Shown: one piece after another, positions 1-8,703 of the stretch | How the letters are laid out: every line of letters starts with the position of its first letter | Numbering within the stretch: position 1 is the stretch's first letter | Assembly (NCBI GenBank): GCA_000648925.1 | Contig: JFHF01000020.1 | Span: forward strand, 1-64,000 | Length of the DNA stretch: 64,000 nucleotides | Direction of reading: 5' to 3' | Origin: Caballeronia jiangsuensis | GTDB lineage: Bacteria; Pseudomonadota; Gammaproteobacteria; Burkholderiales; Burkholderiaceae | Position numbers and translations under genes: made by a program | Notes under the pieces: generated by a model | What the model was told of the DNA's origin: nothing | The model's input: only the letters and a program-made list of their open reading frames with translations | Databases searched by the model: none

Positions 1-207
1 GTTTCGATTCGGGCTGCTGTGCGGGCGTCTGGAGAGATCGCCCAGCGCCTCGCGGCCCCCGGCCCGATAGCGGTCGACCCACTTGTATCCGGTCTGCCGG
101 CTGATGCCAAAGCGTTGGCACAGCTCGCTGAAAGCAATCTCTTGCTGCATGGCCAGGGTCACGAATTCAAGGCGAAGTTGCATGGTGTCCTGCGGGTTCC
201 AAGGCAT
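1..207 (-). CDS. IS481-like transposase, N-terminal part (cut by window edge)
   Basis: The minus-strand reading frame starts at an ATG at 205-207 and stays open to the window edge, giving 69 residues (MPWNPQDTMQLRLEF onward). Residues about 15-50 form a helix-turn-helix of the kind that opens IS481/IS3-type transposases, with the motif CQRFGISRQTGYKWVDRYR. The basic stretch after it (GDLSRRPHSSPN) is typical of the linker before the DDE integrase domain, which would lie outside the window. The family call rests on this N-terminus and on the end-like sequence just outside it. Whether the full copy is intact cannot be seen. Confidence 0.8.
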   Translation of the reverse strand, partial: MPWNPQDTMQLRLEFVTLAMQQEIAFSELCQRFGISRQTGYKWVDRYRAGGREALGDLSRRPHSSPNRN

Positions 208-287
208 GGTCGGGTCCAGGCATCGAGATGCCTGAAAGTGTCAACCATGTCCCCGCGGATCTGTCAGCTATGTCCCCGGTCTATACA
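1..287 (-). mobile_element. IS481-like insertion sequence, one end
   Basis: Outside the transposase start the DNA at 239-287 reads, on the minus strand, TGTATAGACCGGGGACATAG and then a second GGGGACATGG block. These GGGGACAT direct repeats and a TGT tip are typical of IS481-family ends. The element stops abruptly at 287, where a repeat shared with 14238-14327 and 20174-20252 begins in mid-element. The other end and any target duplication lie outside the window. Confidence 0.7.
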
Positions 288-365
288 CAGCAGCAAAGAA
301 AGTGACTGCCGCCCCGCACAGGGGCAGTGCCAATAGACCACTAAGAAAACGGGATCCGGCGAAAG
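288..365. repeat. Half copy of the nested inverted-repeat element, cut by the IS
   Basis: Bases 288-338 (CAGCAGCAAAGAAAGTGACT onward, to ...CCAATAGACCAC) are almost identical to 14243-14293. The similarity fades over 339-365, where the other copies continue to a GGATTCCACGAAAG-like end. Only the outer end of the element survives here. The rest has been replaced or displaced by the IS481-like element at 287/288. Confidence 0.85.
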
Positions 366-454
366 CATTTCCCAGCGAAACTCCCATACACGCTCTAAAA
401 TCACCCCTTTCCCGCTCACCGCGCAGCGCCCTCCCGCGCCTCCCCAACCCCAGC

Positions 455-1450
455 GTGCAAAAGATCCTGATCGTCCGCGTGTCGTCGCTCGGCGACGTCG
501 TCCACAACATGCCGGCCATCGCCGACATCCGCCGCCGCTATCCCGATGCGCAGATCGACTGGCTCGTCGAGGAAAGTTTCGCGAGTCTCGTCGAACTCGT
601 GCACGGCGTGCGCCGCGCGATTCCGTTCTCGTTGCGACGCTGGCGTCGTGCGTTCGCATCGCCCGAAAACTGGCGCGAGATCGGCAAGTTCAAGCGCGAA
701 CTCGCCGCCGAAAAATACGATCTCGTGATCGACTGTCAGGGCCTCATCAAGACCGCGTGGGTCGCGAGCTGGGCGCGCGGGCCGCTCGTCGGTCTCGGCA
801 ATCGTACCGACGGCGCGGGCTACGAATGGCCCGTGCGCTTCTTTTACGACCGGCGCGTGCCGATCGAACCGCGCACCCACGTCGTCGAACGCACGCGGCA
901 ACTCGTGGCGGCGGCGCTCGATCTGCCGAAGCCGCAGATGACCGACGACATCGACTTCGGCATCGACACGCGCCGCGCAACGCTCGCCGTCTCCGAGCTC
1001 GGGTTGAATCTGCCGGTGCCGTATGTCGTGTTCGTGCACGCCACTTCGCGCGCCGACAAGCAATGGCCCGAAGCCGCGTGGATCGAACTCGGGCAGGCGC
1101 TCGTCACGCGCGGCGCGTCGATCGTGCTGCCGTGGGGCAGCGACGCCGAACGCGCGACCAGCGAAAAGCTCGCGAAGGAATTCGGCGCGGCCGCGATCGT
1201 GCCGCCGAAGCTGTCGCTGCCCGCCGTGGTGGGACTGATCGACGGCGCAGCCGCGACCGTCGGCGTCGATACGGGCTTGGTGCATATTGCCGCGGCGCTG
1301 AAGCGCCCGACCGTCGAGTTGTACAATTTCTCGACCGCATGGCGCACCGGCGGCTACTGGTCGCCGCAGGTGGTCAATCTCGGCGACGCGAGCCGGCATC
1401 CGACGCTTTCCGAAGTCAAGGCCGCGCTCGCGGGCTTCGGCCTGCTGTAG
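455..1450 (+). CDS. waaC: Lipopolysaccharide heptosyltransferase I
   Basis: This GT9 enzyme adds the first L-glycero-D-manno-heptose to Kdo2-lipid A at the cytoplasmic face of the inner membrane. The GTG start at 455 gives 331 residues and begins QKILIVRVSSLGDVVHNMPA, the usual N-terminus of the family. The frame stays open upstream to 302, but that extension is proline- and serine-rich, not family-like, and runs into the repeat remnant. The C-terminal donor-site region GVDTGLVHIAAAL is present. The gene is followed by kdoO and waaA, so the three form an inner-core LPS cluster. The start is less certain than the identity. Confidence 0.93.
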   Translation: MQKILIVRVSSLGDVVHNMPAIADIRRRYPDAQIDWLVEESFASLVELVHGVRRAIPFSLRRWRRAFASPENWREIGKFKRELAAEKYDLVIDCQGLIKTAWVASWARGPLVGLGNRTDGAGYEWPVRFFYDRRVPIEPRTHVVERTRQLVAAALDLPKPQMTDDIDFGIDTRRATLAVSELGLNLPVPYVVFVHATSRADKQWPEAAWIELGQALVTRGASIVLPWGSDAERATSEKLAKEFGAAAIVPPKLSLPAVVGLIDGAAATVGVDTGLVHIAAALKRPTVELYNFSTAWRTGGYWSPQVVNLGDASRHPTLSEVKAALAGFGLL

Positions 1451-1501
1451 CGTGTCCTTCGCGCGCCGCGCCGTGCTCGGGCAACTCAAGGTCGTAGACA
1501 C

Positions 1502-2386
1502 ATGACGGAATCTCAAATCATCGAAGTCGCGTCGGGCGATTGGCAGGGAAAGAATCTTTCCGTGCCGCGCGAGACGCTCCTTGCTGGCGTCGAAAACGGC
1601 AAGGTGCTGTATTTCCCCAATCTGCGTTTTCCGATCGAAGGCGGCGAACTCGCGCTGCTCGATCCGAAGATCGCGGACCCCAAACGCAAGAACATCAGCC
1701 TCGCGCCCAACGGCGGCGCGCTGAACGGCGTGCTCGGCGAGAACGTGACGCAGTCGGCGGTGCGCTCGCTCATCAAGCGCTATCAGGATCATGCGCGCTC
1801 GCTCGTCGATGGCCTTTTCCCCGAATACGACGGCAAACTGCGCGTCGCGCCCACGAGCCTCAGGCTGCATCAGGTCGAAACGCGCGAGACATCCTGGCGC
1901 AAGGACGACAGCCGCCTGCACGTCGATGCGTTCCCGTCGCGCCCGAATTACGGCGAGCGCATCCTGCGCGTGTTCACGAACATCAATCCGAAAGGCGCGC
2001 CGCGCGTATGGCGCGTCGGGGAACCGTTCGAGGACATGGCGAAGCGCTTCCTGCCCGGCATCAAGACGCAGATGCCCGGCTCGGCGTGGCTCATGAATCT
2101 GCTGCACATCACGAAGTCGCCGCGCAGCGAGTACGACCACCTGATGCTGCATCTGCATGACGCGATGAAGGCCGATCTCGACTATCAGAAGACCGCGCCG
2201 CAGGAGGCGATGCCGTTTCCGCCGGGCTCGGTGTGGGTCTGCTTCTCCGATCACACTTCGCACGCCGTGATGTCCGGCCAGTTCATGATGGAACAGACCT
2301 TCTTTTTGCCCGTCAAGGCGATGGCGCGCCCCGATTGCGCGCCGCTCGGCATTCTCGAGCGCCTGAAGGGCAGGGCGCTCGTTTGA
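1502..2386 (+). CDS. kdoO: Kdo 3-hydroxylase
   Basis: The 294-residue product matches the Fe(II)/2-oxoglutarate/ascorbate-dependent Kdo hydroxylase family. This family oxidises the Kdo sugar of lipid A to Ko and is known from Burkholderia and Yersinia. The facial triad is visible as H140-x-D142 (in LHVDAF) with a distal histidine at 251 or 254 (SDHTSHAV). There is no signal peptide or membrane segment, in line with a cytosolic or membrane-surface enzyme. Its stop codon overlaps the proposed waaA start, which implies translational coupling and fits a role acting on the product of WaaA. Confidence 0.85.
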   Translation: MTESQIIEVASGDWQGKNLSVPRETLLAGVENGKVLYFPNLRFPIEGGELALLDPKIADPKRKNISLAPNGGALNGVLGENVTQSAVRSLIKRYQDHARSLVDGLFPEYDGKLRVAPTSLRLHQVETRETSWRKDDSRLHVDAFPSRPNYGERILRVFTNINPKGAPRVWRVGEPFEDMAKRFLPGIKTQMPGSAWLMNLLHITKSPRSEYDHLMLHLHDAMKADLDYQKTAPQEAMPFPPGSVWVCFSDHTSHAVMSGQFMMEQTFFLPVKAMARPDCAPLGILERLKGRALV

Positions 2387-3741
2387 GCGGCGCCGCTTCC
2401 CCGGGCGCATCGGCCGCGGTGCTGAGGCTCGTCTACCGGGCGCTCTGGTGGATCGTCGCGCCGCTCGCCGTGCTGCGGCTCTATATCCGTTCGCGCAAGG
2501 AGCGTGGATACCGCGAGCATATCGGCGAGCGCTTCGGATGCATCCCGCCGCGCCGCGCCGACGATCTCGCGCCGCTCATCTGGGTGCATGCGGTATCGGT
2601 CGGCGAGACGCGCGCGGCGCAACCGCTCATCGATGCATTGCTGAAAACGCATCCCGAAGCGCGCGTGCTGCTGACGCACATGACGCCGAGCGGCCGCGCG
2701 ACGGGCCTCGAATTGTTCGGCGATCGCGTGTGGCGCGGCTATCTTCCCTACGATCTGCCGGTGCTCGTGCGGCGCTTTCTGCGCGCGTGGCGTCCGTCGC
2801 TCGGCATCGTGATGGAAACGGAAGTCTGGCCGACGCTCATCGACGAATGCAAGCGCGGCGACGTGCCGCTCGTGCTGACGAACGCGCGCATGTCGGAGCG
2901 TTCGTACCGGCGCGCCGCGAAGTTCGGGCGCGCGGTGCGTGAAGTGTTCGGCGGCTTTTCGCGCGTGCTCGCGCAGACGCCGTCCGACGCCGAACGGCTC
3001 ACCGCGCTCGGCGCGCGCAATGTCGCGGTGCTCGGCAATCTGAAGTTCGATATGACCGCGCCGCCCGAACTGGTCGCGCGCGGTCACGCGTGGCGCTCGG
3101 CGATCGGCGACCGGCCGGTGTGGGTCGCGGCGAGCACGCGCGAAGGCGAGGAGACGCTGGTCCTGCGCGCCTTCGCGGCGCTCAATGTGCCCGATGCGCT
3201 GCTGATTCTCGTGCCGCGTCATCCGCAACGTTTCGATGAAGTGTCGGCGCTGATCGCGAGCCTCGGGCTGACGAGCGCGCGCCGTTCGGTGTGGGCGCCG
3301 AAGCCGGCCGCGGCGGGATCGGGCGCGGATGTGCCGGAACCGTTGCCGGCGAACGTGCAGGTGCTCCTCGGCGATTCGATGGGCGAACTCGGCGCGTATT
3401 ACGCGGCGGCGGATCTCGCGTTCATCGGCGGAAGCCTGTTGCCGCTCGGCGGGCAGAATCTGATCGAAGCGTGCGCGGCGGGCGTGCCGGTGCTGATCGG
3501 ACCGCACACGTTCAACTTCACGCAGGCGACCAACGATGCGATCGCGGCAGGCGCCGCGTTGCGTGTGCAGGACCCGCAGGAGCTTGCGCGCGGTCTGCGC
3601 GAAATCTTCAGCGACAAGGCGAGGCGGCTCGCGATGAGCGCGGCGGCGTCGGCGTTCGCGGCGCGGCATCGCGGCGCGACGGAGCGCACGGTGAGCGTGC
3701 TGAGCGCATTGCTCGAAGAGGAAAACGACGCGGCGAAGTGA
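2383..3741 (+). CDS. waaA: 3-deoxy-D-manno-octulosonic acid transferase
   Basis: WaaA (GT30) transfers Kdo from CMP-Kdo to lipid IVA in the inner membrane. The chosen TTG at 2383 overlaps the kdoO stop (TTGA) and gives 452 residues; a GTG at 2419 is an alternative. An N-terminal hydrophobic anchor (LWWIVAPLAVLRLYI) is followed by WVHAVSVGETRAAQP with the catalytic glutamate near residue 75. The C-terminal donor domain carries GGSLLPLGGQNLIEACAAG and IGPHTFNF. Length and motifs are normal for the family. Confidence 0.95.
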   Translation: MSGAASPGASAAVLRLVYRALWWIVAPLAVLRLYIRSRKERGYREHIGERFGCIPPRRADDLAPLIWVHAVSVGETRAAQPLIDALLKTHPEARVLLTHMTPSGRATGLELFGDRVWRGYLPYDLPVLVRRFLRAWRPSLGIVMETEVWPTLIDECKRGDVPLVLTNARMSERSYRRAAKFGRAVREVFGGFSRVLAQTPSDAERLTALGARNVAVLGNLKFDMTAPPELVARGHAWRSAIGDRPVWVAASTREGEETLVLRAFAALNVPDALLILVPRHPQRFDEVSALIASLGLTSARRSVWAPKPAAAGSGADVPEPLPANVQVLLGDSMGELGAYYAAADLAFIGGSLLPLGGQNLIEACAAGVPVLIGPHTFNFTQATNDAIAAGAALRVQDPQELARGLREIFSDKARRLAMSAAASAFAARHRGATERTVSVLSALLEEENDAAK

Positions 3742-3910
3742 TCGTCATCGCGTCCGTTTCATCTGACAAAAGACCTTTATCCGTCAGAAAAATCGAGGTT
3801 GAACGTCAAAAAAGTTAGAGGGATACTGAATTCCCTACCGGCCCCTTCGTACGGACAACAATAGGCCGGATGCCTGCGAACGTGCTTCCAATCTCATTTC
3901 GAGGACGCGC

Positions 3911-4717
3911 ATGCAAGATCTCATCAAGTCCGTCGTCAAAGACATGATGCCGCCCGGGCTCCTGCGCCTGCTGCGGCCATCCCCCGGACCAACCGATTCA
4001 TGGGGCGCCGTGCGGTACGGCACGCACGGTCTCGTGCTCCCCGGCAACCGGCGCTTCGAATATCGGCCTTGCCCGGCGGATCGCTCGGTTTGCCGGCAAA
4101 TCTTTTTTCTTCGCGAATACGCGACGGATCATCTGCTGCGCGGGAAGGAAATCGCGGCGTTCTACGCGGCCTGCGAGAATCCGCTGATCGTCGATGCCGG
4201 CGCCAATATCGGCGCTGCGGCGGTGTGGTATGCGCTCACGTATCCGAAGGCGAAGATCGTCGCCATCGAGCCGGATGTATCGAATTTCGCGCTGCTCAAA
4301 AAGAACGCGGAGACCTTTCCGCTGATCACGCCGCTGAATGCCGCGATCGCGGCGAAGCGCGGCACGCTCTGTCTCAACGATCCGGGCGGCGGCGAATGGG
4401 CCTTCCGCACGGCCGACAAACCCGTCGAGAAAGGCTATGCGGTCGATGCGCTCACGCTCGAAGACGTGATGCCGGCCTCCGGTGTGACGCCGTTCATTCT
4501 CAAGATCGATATCGAAGGCGCGGAGTCGGACCTGTTCTCGCGCCATTGCGAAGCACTGAATCAGTTTCCGGTCATCATGATCGAGCTGCACGACTGGATG
4601 CTTCCCGGCGAATCGAACAGCCGCAACTTCCTGCAATGGCACGTCGAGATGAAGCGCGATTTCATCCAGGTGGGCGAGAACGCGGTCTCGATATCGAATT
4701 CGATTGCGCTGACATAG
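3911..4717 (+). CDS. FkbM family methyltransferase
   Basis: The product has 268 residues and a class I SAM-binding motif, LIVDAGANIGAAAVWYA, followed by the acidic IAIEPD-type turn (IVAIEPDVSNFALLKKN). FILKIDIEGAESDLF is the conserved FkbM core. FkbM proteins methylate hydroxyl groups on varied sugars or polyketides, so the substrate cannot be stated. Its place after waaA suggests a surface glycan, but a 169-bp gap and a good Shine-Dalgarno sequence (CGAGGA) show it need not be in the waa transcript. It converges on ureG with six bases between the stops. Confidence 0.85.
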   Translation: MQDLIKSVVKDMMPPGLLRLLRPSPGPTDSWGAVRYGTHGLVLPGNRRFEYRPCPADRSVCRQIFFLREYATDHLLRGKEIAAFYAACENPLIVDAGANIGAAAVWYALTYPKAKIVAIEPDVSNFALLKKNAETFPLITPLNAAIAAKRGTLCLNDPGGGEWAFRTADKPVEKGYAVDALTLEDVMPASGVTPFILKIDIEGAESDLFSRHCEALNQFPVIMIELHDWMLPGESNSRNFLQWHVEMKRDFIQVGENAVSISNSIALT

Positions 4718-4723
4718 CGCGTC

Positions 4724-5374
4724 TTACGCGAGCAGCAGTCCCTTCTTCTCGATGAAGCGAATGACGTCATCGAGCCCGTCGAGCGCCTTCAGATTGCACA
4801 TCACGAAGGGCCGCTCGCCGCGCATTTTCTTCGCGTCGCTTGCCATGATGTCGAGATTCGCGCCGACGTGAGGCGCGAGATCGGTCTTGTTGATCACGAG
4901 CAGATCCGACTTCGTGATGCCCGGCCCGCCCTTGCGCGGAATCTTCTCGCCGCCCGCGACATCGATCACGTAGATGGTCAGATCGGAGAGTTCCGGACTG
5001 AAGGTCGCCGCGAGGTTATCGCCACCGGATTCGATGAACACGATATCGGCATCGGGAAACTTCGTCACCATGCGATCGACGGCTTCGAGATTGATCGACG
5101 CATCCTCGCGGATCGCCGTATGCGGACAGCCGCCCGTCTCGACGCCCATGATGCGCTCGGCCGGCAGCGCGCCCGCGACCGTCAGCAGGCGCTGATCTTC
5201 CTTCGTGTAGATATCGTTGGTGATGGCGACGAGGTCGTACTTCTCGCGCATCGCCTTGCAGAGCATTTCGAGCAGCGTGGTCTTGCCGGAGCCGACCGGA
5301 CCGCCCACGCCGACGCGCAACGGCGGCAGTTTCTTGGTTCGGCGAGCGGCGGAAGAATAAGCGGGAGTGTTCAT
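4724..5374 (-). CDS. ureG: Urease accessory GTPase UreG
   Basis: UreG is the SIMIBI-class GTPase that, with UreE, UreF and UreD(H), delivers nickel to apo-urease. The 216-residue product has the P-loop GVGGPVGSGKTTLLE, the metal-binding CPH motif in GGCPHTAI, and the base-specificity motif NKTDL. The ATG at 5374 was chosen because longer upstream extensions are not family-like. It is the last gene of the minus-strand urease cluster, 11 bp after ureF. Confidence 0.97.
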   Translation of the reverse strand: MNTPAYSSAARRTKKLPPLRVGVGGPVGSGKTTLLEMLCKAMREKYDLVAITNDIYTKEDQRLLTVAGALPAERIMGVETGGCPHTAIREDASINLEAVDRMVTKFPDADIVFIESGGDNLAATFSPELSDLTIYVIDVAGGEKIPRKGGPGITKSDLLVINKTDLAPHVGANLDIMASDAKKMRGERPFVMCNLKALDGLDDVIRFIEKKGLLLA

Positions 5375-5385
5375 GGAATATCGGT

Positions 5386-6066
5386 TCAGGAGCGGAAAAG
5401 CCGCGAGTATTGCGATTCGTGCCGCGCGGACAGAACGCCGAGTTGCGGCGCGAAAGTGTTGACCCGTTCGGGCGATGTATCGAGCGCGCGGCGCACGGCG
5501 GCATCGATCGGCTCGCGCAACGCGACGATGATCCGCTGCCCCGCGAGCTGGCCGAGCGGCACGGCTTTTAGCGCGGCCGCCGCCTGATTCTCGACCCAAC
5601 TGAACGCGTAGGCCGCGAGCGCGGCTTCCGTCGATGCATCGTGCGCGAATGCGGCGAAGGCGAACGCGCTCGGCTGCGCGATCGGTTTGATCGCGGCGAG
5701 CGTCGCGCGGCGCGCTGCGTCGCCCCATTCGAGCGATGCGCACAGTTGCGCGAGCGACCAGCCCATCTGCTCGGTTTCGCGTTTCAGCTCCGCCGATTCG
5801 CGGCTCGCGATGTATTCATCGTTCGTGGCTCTCAACGCGGCTTCGTCGTGCGCACGCCAGTGTTCGATCTGATGCGCGAGCAACGGCAATTCGCCACGCG
5901 CGAGCACGGTGCTCAGGCCGCTCGCGATCCAGTCGCGGGCGCTGTCGCCGTCGTGGATCAGACCGTGCTCGATCGCCGCTTCGAGTCCCTGCGAATAGCT
6001 GAACGCGCCGATCGGCAGCGCCGGCGACGCGAGATGCAAAAGCGCAGTGAGTTCAGCGATGCGCAT
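5386..6066 (-). CDS. ureF: Urease accessory protein UreF
   Basis: UreF binds UreD on apo-urease and gates UreG GTPase activity during nickel insertion. The 226-residue product starts MRIAELTALLHLASPALPIG and carries the conserved GAFSYSQGLEAA segment. The frame can be extended upstream to 6273, but that extension is an out-of-frame reading of the His-rich tail of ureE and is not real. The true start at 6066 overlaps ureE by 14 bp, implying translational coupling. Confidence 0.96.
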   Translation of the reverse strand: MRIAELTALLHLASPALPIGAFSYSQGLEAAIEHGLIHDGDSARDWIASGLSTVLARGELPLLAHQIEHWRAHDEAALRATNDEYIASRESAELKRETEQMGWSLAQLCASLEWGDAARRATLAAIKPIAQPSAFAFAAFAHDASTEAALAAYAFSWVENQAAAALKAVPLGQLAGQRIIVALREPIDAAVRRALDTSPERVNTFAPQLGVLSARHESQYSRLFRS

Positions 6067-6664
6067 GACCGTGATGATGATGTTCGTGACCGTGATCATG
6101 ACCGCACGACGAGTGATCGTGATCGTGATCGTGGTCGTGCGAATGGTCGTGCCCGTGATGCTCGTCGAAAACCTTCTGCGCGAGCGCGTAATCTTCGCTG
6201 AAGCTTTCGTCGTGGCCGTGCTTGTGACCGCCGCCGTACGCGCCGGTTTCGGGCTGGAACGGCTGCGAGTCATGCGCGACGAGCACGCCGAGACGCTTCA
6301 GCATGTCTTCGAGCACGGGATCGGCTTCGAGCTTCAGATAATCCGCGCCGACTTCCACGGGCGTATGCCGGTTGCCGAGGTGGTAAGCGGCACGCGTCAA
6401 GAGCCGCACGCTCGGCGCGCGCACGACGAGCACGTCCTCCGCCGCCGCGATCACACGTACGAAGCCGCCGTCATCCGCGACGAGCATGTCGCCGTCCGCG
6501 AGCACGGTGCCGCGCGGCATCACGAGGGCGACTTCCTCGCCGTTGTCGAGCGTGGCGGCGAGGCGGCTCTTGCCGCGCGCATCGAAAGGCAGGGTCAGGG
6601 TGGGCGCGCGCTTCACGAGCACGGGCGCGAGCTTGGCGGTCAGACGTTTGTCGATGGTACGCAT
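6053..6664 (-). CDS. ureE: Urease nickel metallochaperone UreE
   Basis: UreE is a dimeric nickel carrier. The 203-residue product has the N-terminal peptide-binding domain and a metal-binding domain with GNRHTPVEVGADYL, which includes the conserved dimer-interface histidine. The last 35 or so residues are extremely His/Asp-rich (HHGHDHSHDHDHDHDH and onward), giving a large extra nickel-binding capacity. The DNA of this tail is a run of GTGATC/GTGATG-like repeats that also covers the ureF start. Confidence 0.96.
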   Translation of the reverse strand: MRTIDKRLTAKLAPVLVKRAPTLTLPFDARGKSRLAATLDNGEEVALVMPRGTVLADGDMLVADDGGFVRVIAAAEDVLVVRAPSVRLLTRAAYHLGNRHTPVEVGADYLKLEADPVLEDMLKRLGVLVAHDSQPFQPETGAYGGGHKHGHDESFSEDYALAQKVFDEHHGHDHSHDHDHDHDHSSCGHDHGHEHHHHGHAHR

Positions 6665-6670
6665 GGCGAC

Positions 6671-8377
6671 TCAGAACAGAAAATAGCGCTGCGCCATCGG
6701 CAGAACGGTGGCGGGATCGCAGGTGAGCAATTGCCCATCGGCGATCACCTGATAGGTCTGCGGATCGACGCTGATGGACGGCTGCCATGCATTGTGAATC
6801 ATGTCGGCCTTCGTCACATTTCGGCAGTTCTTCACCGCGACCACTTGCTTGCTGAGACCGTAACGATCCGCGATGCGCGCTTCCATCGCCATTTGCGACA
6901 CGAAGGTCAGCGACGTCTTGCCGAGCGCGCCGCCGCGCGTCGCGAACATCTCGCGATAATGCACCGGCTGCGGCGTCGGAATCGATGCGTTCGGGTCGCC
7001 CATCTGCGCGACCGCGATCATGCCGCCCTTGACGATCATCGCGGGTTTCACGCCGAAGAACGCCGGCTCCCAGAACACGAGATCGGCCCACTTGCCCGGC
7101 TCGATGGAACCGACTTCATGCGCGATGCCATGCGTGATCGCCGGGTTGATCGTGTACTTCGCCACATACCGTTTCGCGCGGAAATTGTCGTTGCGCGCGT
7201 TGTCTTCGGCGAGTGCGCCGCGCTGCACTTTCATCTTGTGCGCAGTCTGCCAGGTGCGGATGATGACTTCGCCGACGCGGCCCATCGCCTGCGAATCGGA
7301 CGACAGCATCGACAGCGCGCCGAGATCGTGAAGGATGTCTTCGGCTGCGATGGTCTCGCGGCGAATGCGCGATTCCGCGAACGCGATATCTTCCGCGATC
7401 GACGGATCGAGGTGATGGCACACCATCAGCATGTCGAGATGCTCGTCGAGCGTGTTGATGGTATAGGGGCGCGTCGGATTGGTGGAAGAGGGCAGCACGT
7501 TCGATTCGCCCGCCACCTTGATGATGTCCGGCGCATGGCCGCCGCCCGCGCCTTCCGTGTGATACGTATGGATCGTGCGGCCCTTGAACGCGGCGATGGT
7601 CGTCTCGACGAAACCGGCTTCGTTGAGCGTGTCGGTGTGGATGGCGACCTGCGTGTCGGTGTCGTCGGCGACCGAGAGGCAGTTGTCGATCGCGGCGGGC
7701 GTCGTGCCCCAGTCCTCGTGCAGCTTCAGGCCGATCGCGCCCGCTTTCACCTGCTCGATCAGCGGCGCGGGCAGGCTCGCGTTGCCCTTGCCGAGAAAGC
7801 CGAGATTGACCGGCCAGCCATCGGCGGCCTGCAGCATCCGCTCCATGTGCCAGGGGCCCGGCGTGCAGGTCGTCGCGTTGGTGCCGGTCGCGGGGCCGGT
7901 GCCGCCGCCGAGCATCGTCGTGACGCCGCTCGCGATCGCTTCGTCGATCTGCTGCGGGCTGATGAAGTGGATGTGCGTATCGACGCCGCCCGCCGTGACG
8001 ATCATGCCTTCGCCCGCGATCACTTCGGTCGCCGCGCCGATCGCGATGTTCACGTTCGGCTGGATATCCGGATTGCCCGCCTTGCCGACTGCGAAGATGC
8101 GTCCGCCCTTGATGCCGATATCCGCTTTCACGATGCCCCAGTGATCGAGGATCAGTGCGTTGGTCACGACCGTATCGACCACCTCGGCCGATGGACGTTG
8201 CGACTGGCCCATGCCGTCGCGAATCACCTTGCCGCCGCCGAACTTCACTTCTTCGCCGTAGGTGGTGAAGTCGCGCTCGACTTCGATGATGAGATCGGTG
8301 TCGGCGAGGCGCACGCGGTCGCCGGTCGTCGGGCCGAACATTTCAGCATAAGCGCGGCGGCCGATGCGTAGCGTCAT
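6671..8377 (-). CDS. ureC: Urease alpha subunit
   Basis: UreC holds the dinuclear nickel site that hydrolyses urea to ammonia and carbamate. The 568-residue product has the carbamylated lysine at position 218 (GLKLHEDWG) and the flap motif MVCHHLDP with Cys320 and catalytic His321. Positions sit one residue beyond the Klebsiella numbering. The ATG at 8377 gives the usual MTLRIGRRAYAEMFGPTTGD start. Six bases separate it from ureE and 16 from ureB, in keeping with one operon. Confidence 0.98.
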   Translation of the reverse strand: MTLRIGRRAYAEMFGPTTGDRVRLADTDLIIEVERDFTTYGEEVKFGGGKVIRDGMGQSQRPSAEVVDTVVTNALILDHWGIVKADIGIKGGRIFAVGKAGNPDIQPNVNIAIGAATEVIAGEGMIVTAGGVDTHIHFISPQQIDEAIASGVTTMLGGGTGPATGTNATTCTPGPWHMERMLQAADGWPVNLGFLGKGNASLPAPLIEQVKAGAIGLKLHEDWGTTPAAIDNCLSVADDTDTQVAIHTDTLNEAGFVETTIAAFKGRTIHTYHTEGAGGGHAPDIIKVAGESNVLPSSTNPTRPYTINTLDEHLDMLMVCHHLDPSIAEDIAFAESRIRRETIAAEDILHDLGALSMLSSDSQAMGRVGEVIIRTWQTAHKMKVQRGALAEDNARNDNFRAKRYVAKYTINPAITHGIAHEVGSIEPGKWADLVFWEPAFFGVKPAMIVKGGMIAVAQMGDPNASIPTPQPVHYREMFATRGGALGKTSLTFVSQMAMEARIADRYGLSKQVVAVKNCRNVTKADMIHNAWQPSISVDPQTYQVIADGQLLTCDPATVLPMAQRYFLF

Positions 8378-8393
8378 GTTATTGATGTCCTGT

Positions 8394-8699
8394 TCAGAGT
8401 GGGCCCATCACGAGGCCGTTGAAGCCATAGACGTGCCGGTCGCCCGCGAGCGCGACGAGTTCGACGGTGCGTTCCTGTCCCGGCTCGAAGCGCACGGCCG
8501 TGCCCGCCGCGATATTCAGGCGAAAGCCGCGCGCCTTCTCGCGTTCGAACTTGAGCGCCGCGTTGACTTCATAGAAATGAAAATGCGAGCCGACCTGCAC
8601 GGGCCGGTCGCCATGATTCGCGACGAGAACCGTCACGGTCTCGCGTCCCGCGTTGAGCTCGTGCTCGCCATCGTCGATGAAATATTCGCCGGGGATCAT
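8394..8699 (-). CDS. ureB: Urease beta subunit
   Basis: This is the 101-residue structural beta subunit (MIPGEYFIDDGEHELNAG start) that packs with UreA and UreC into the (alpha-beta-gamma)3 enzyme. It contains the conserved NHGDRPVQVGSHFHFYEVN segment. It lies four bases after ureA, so the two are almost certainly cotranscribed and coupled. Nothing unusual is seen. Confidence 0.97.
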   Translation of the reverse strand: MIPGEYFIDDGEHELNAGRETVTVLVANHGDRPVQVGSHFHFYEVNAALKFEREKARGFRLNIAAGTAVRFEPGQERTVELVALAGDRHVYGFNGLVMGPL

Positions 8700-8703
8700 G
8701 GTC

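Noticed and set aside
5386..6273. UreF with a longer N-terminus starting at 6273
   Set aside because: The extension is an out-of-frame translation of the ureE His-rich repeat (Thr/Ile/Arg runs) and is absent from the family.
6047..8371. 774-residue plus-strand frame opposite ureC and ureE
   Set aside because: Antisense shadow of urease genes whose active-site residues are fully present.
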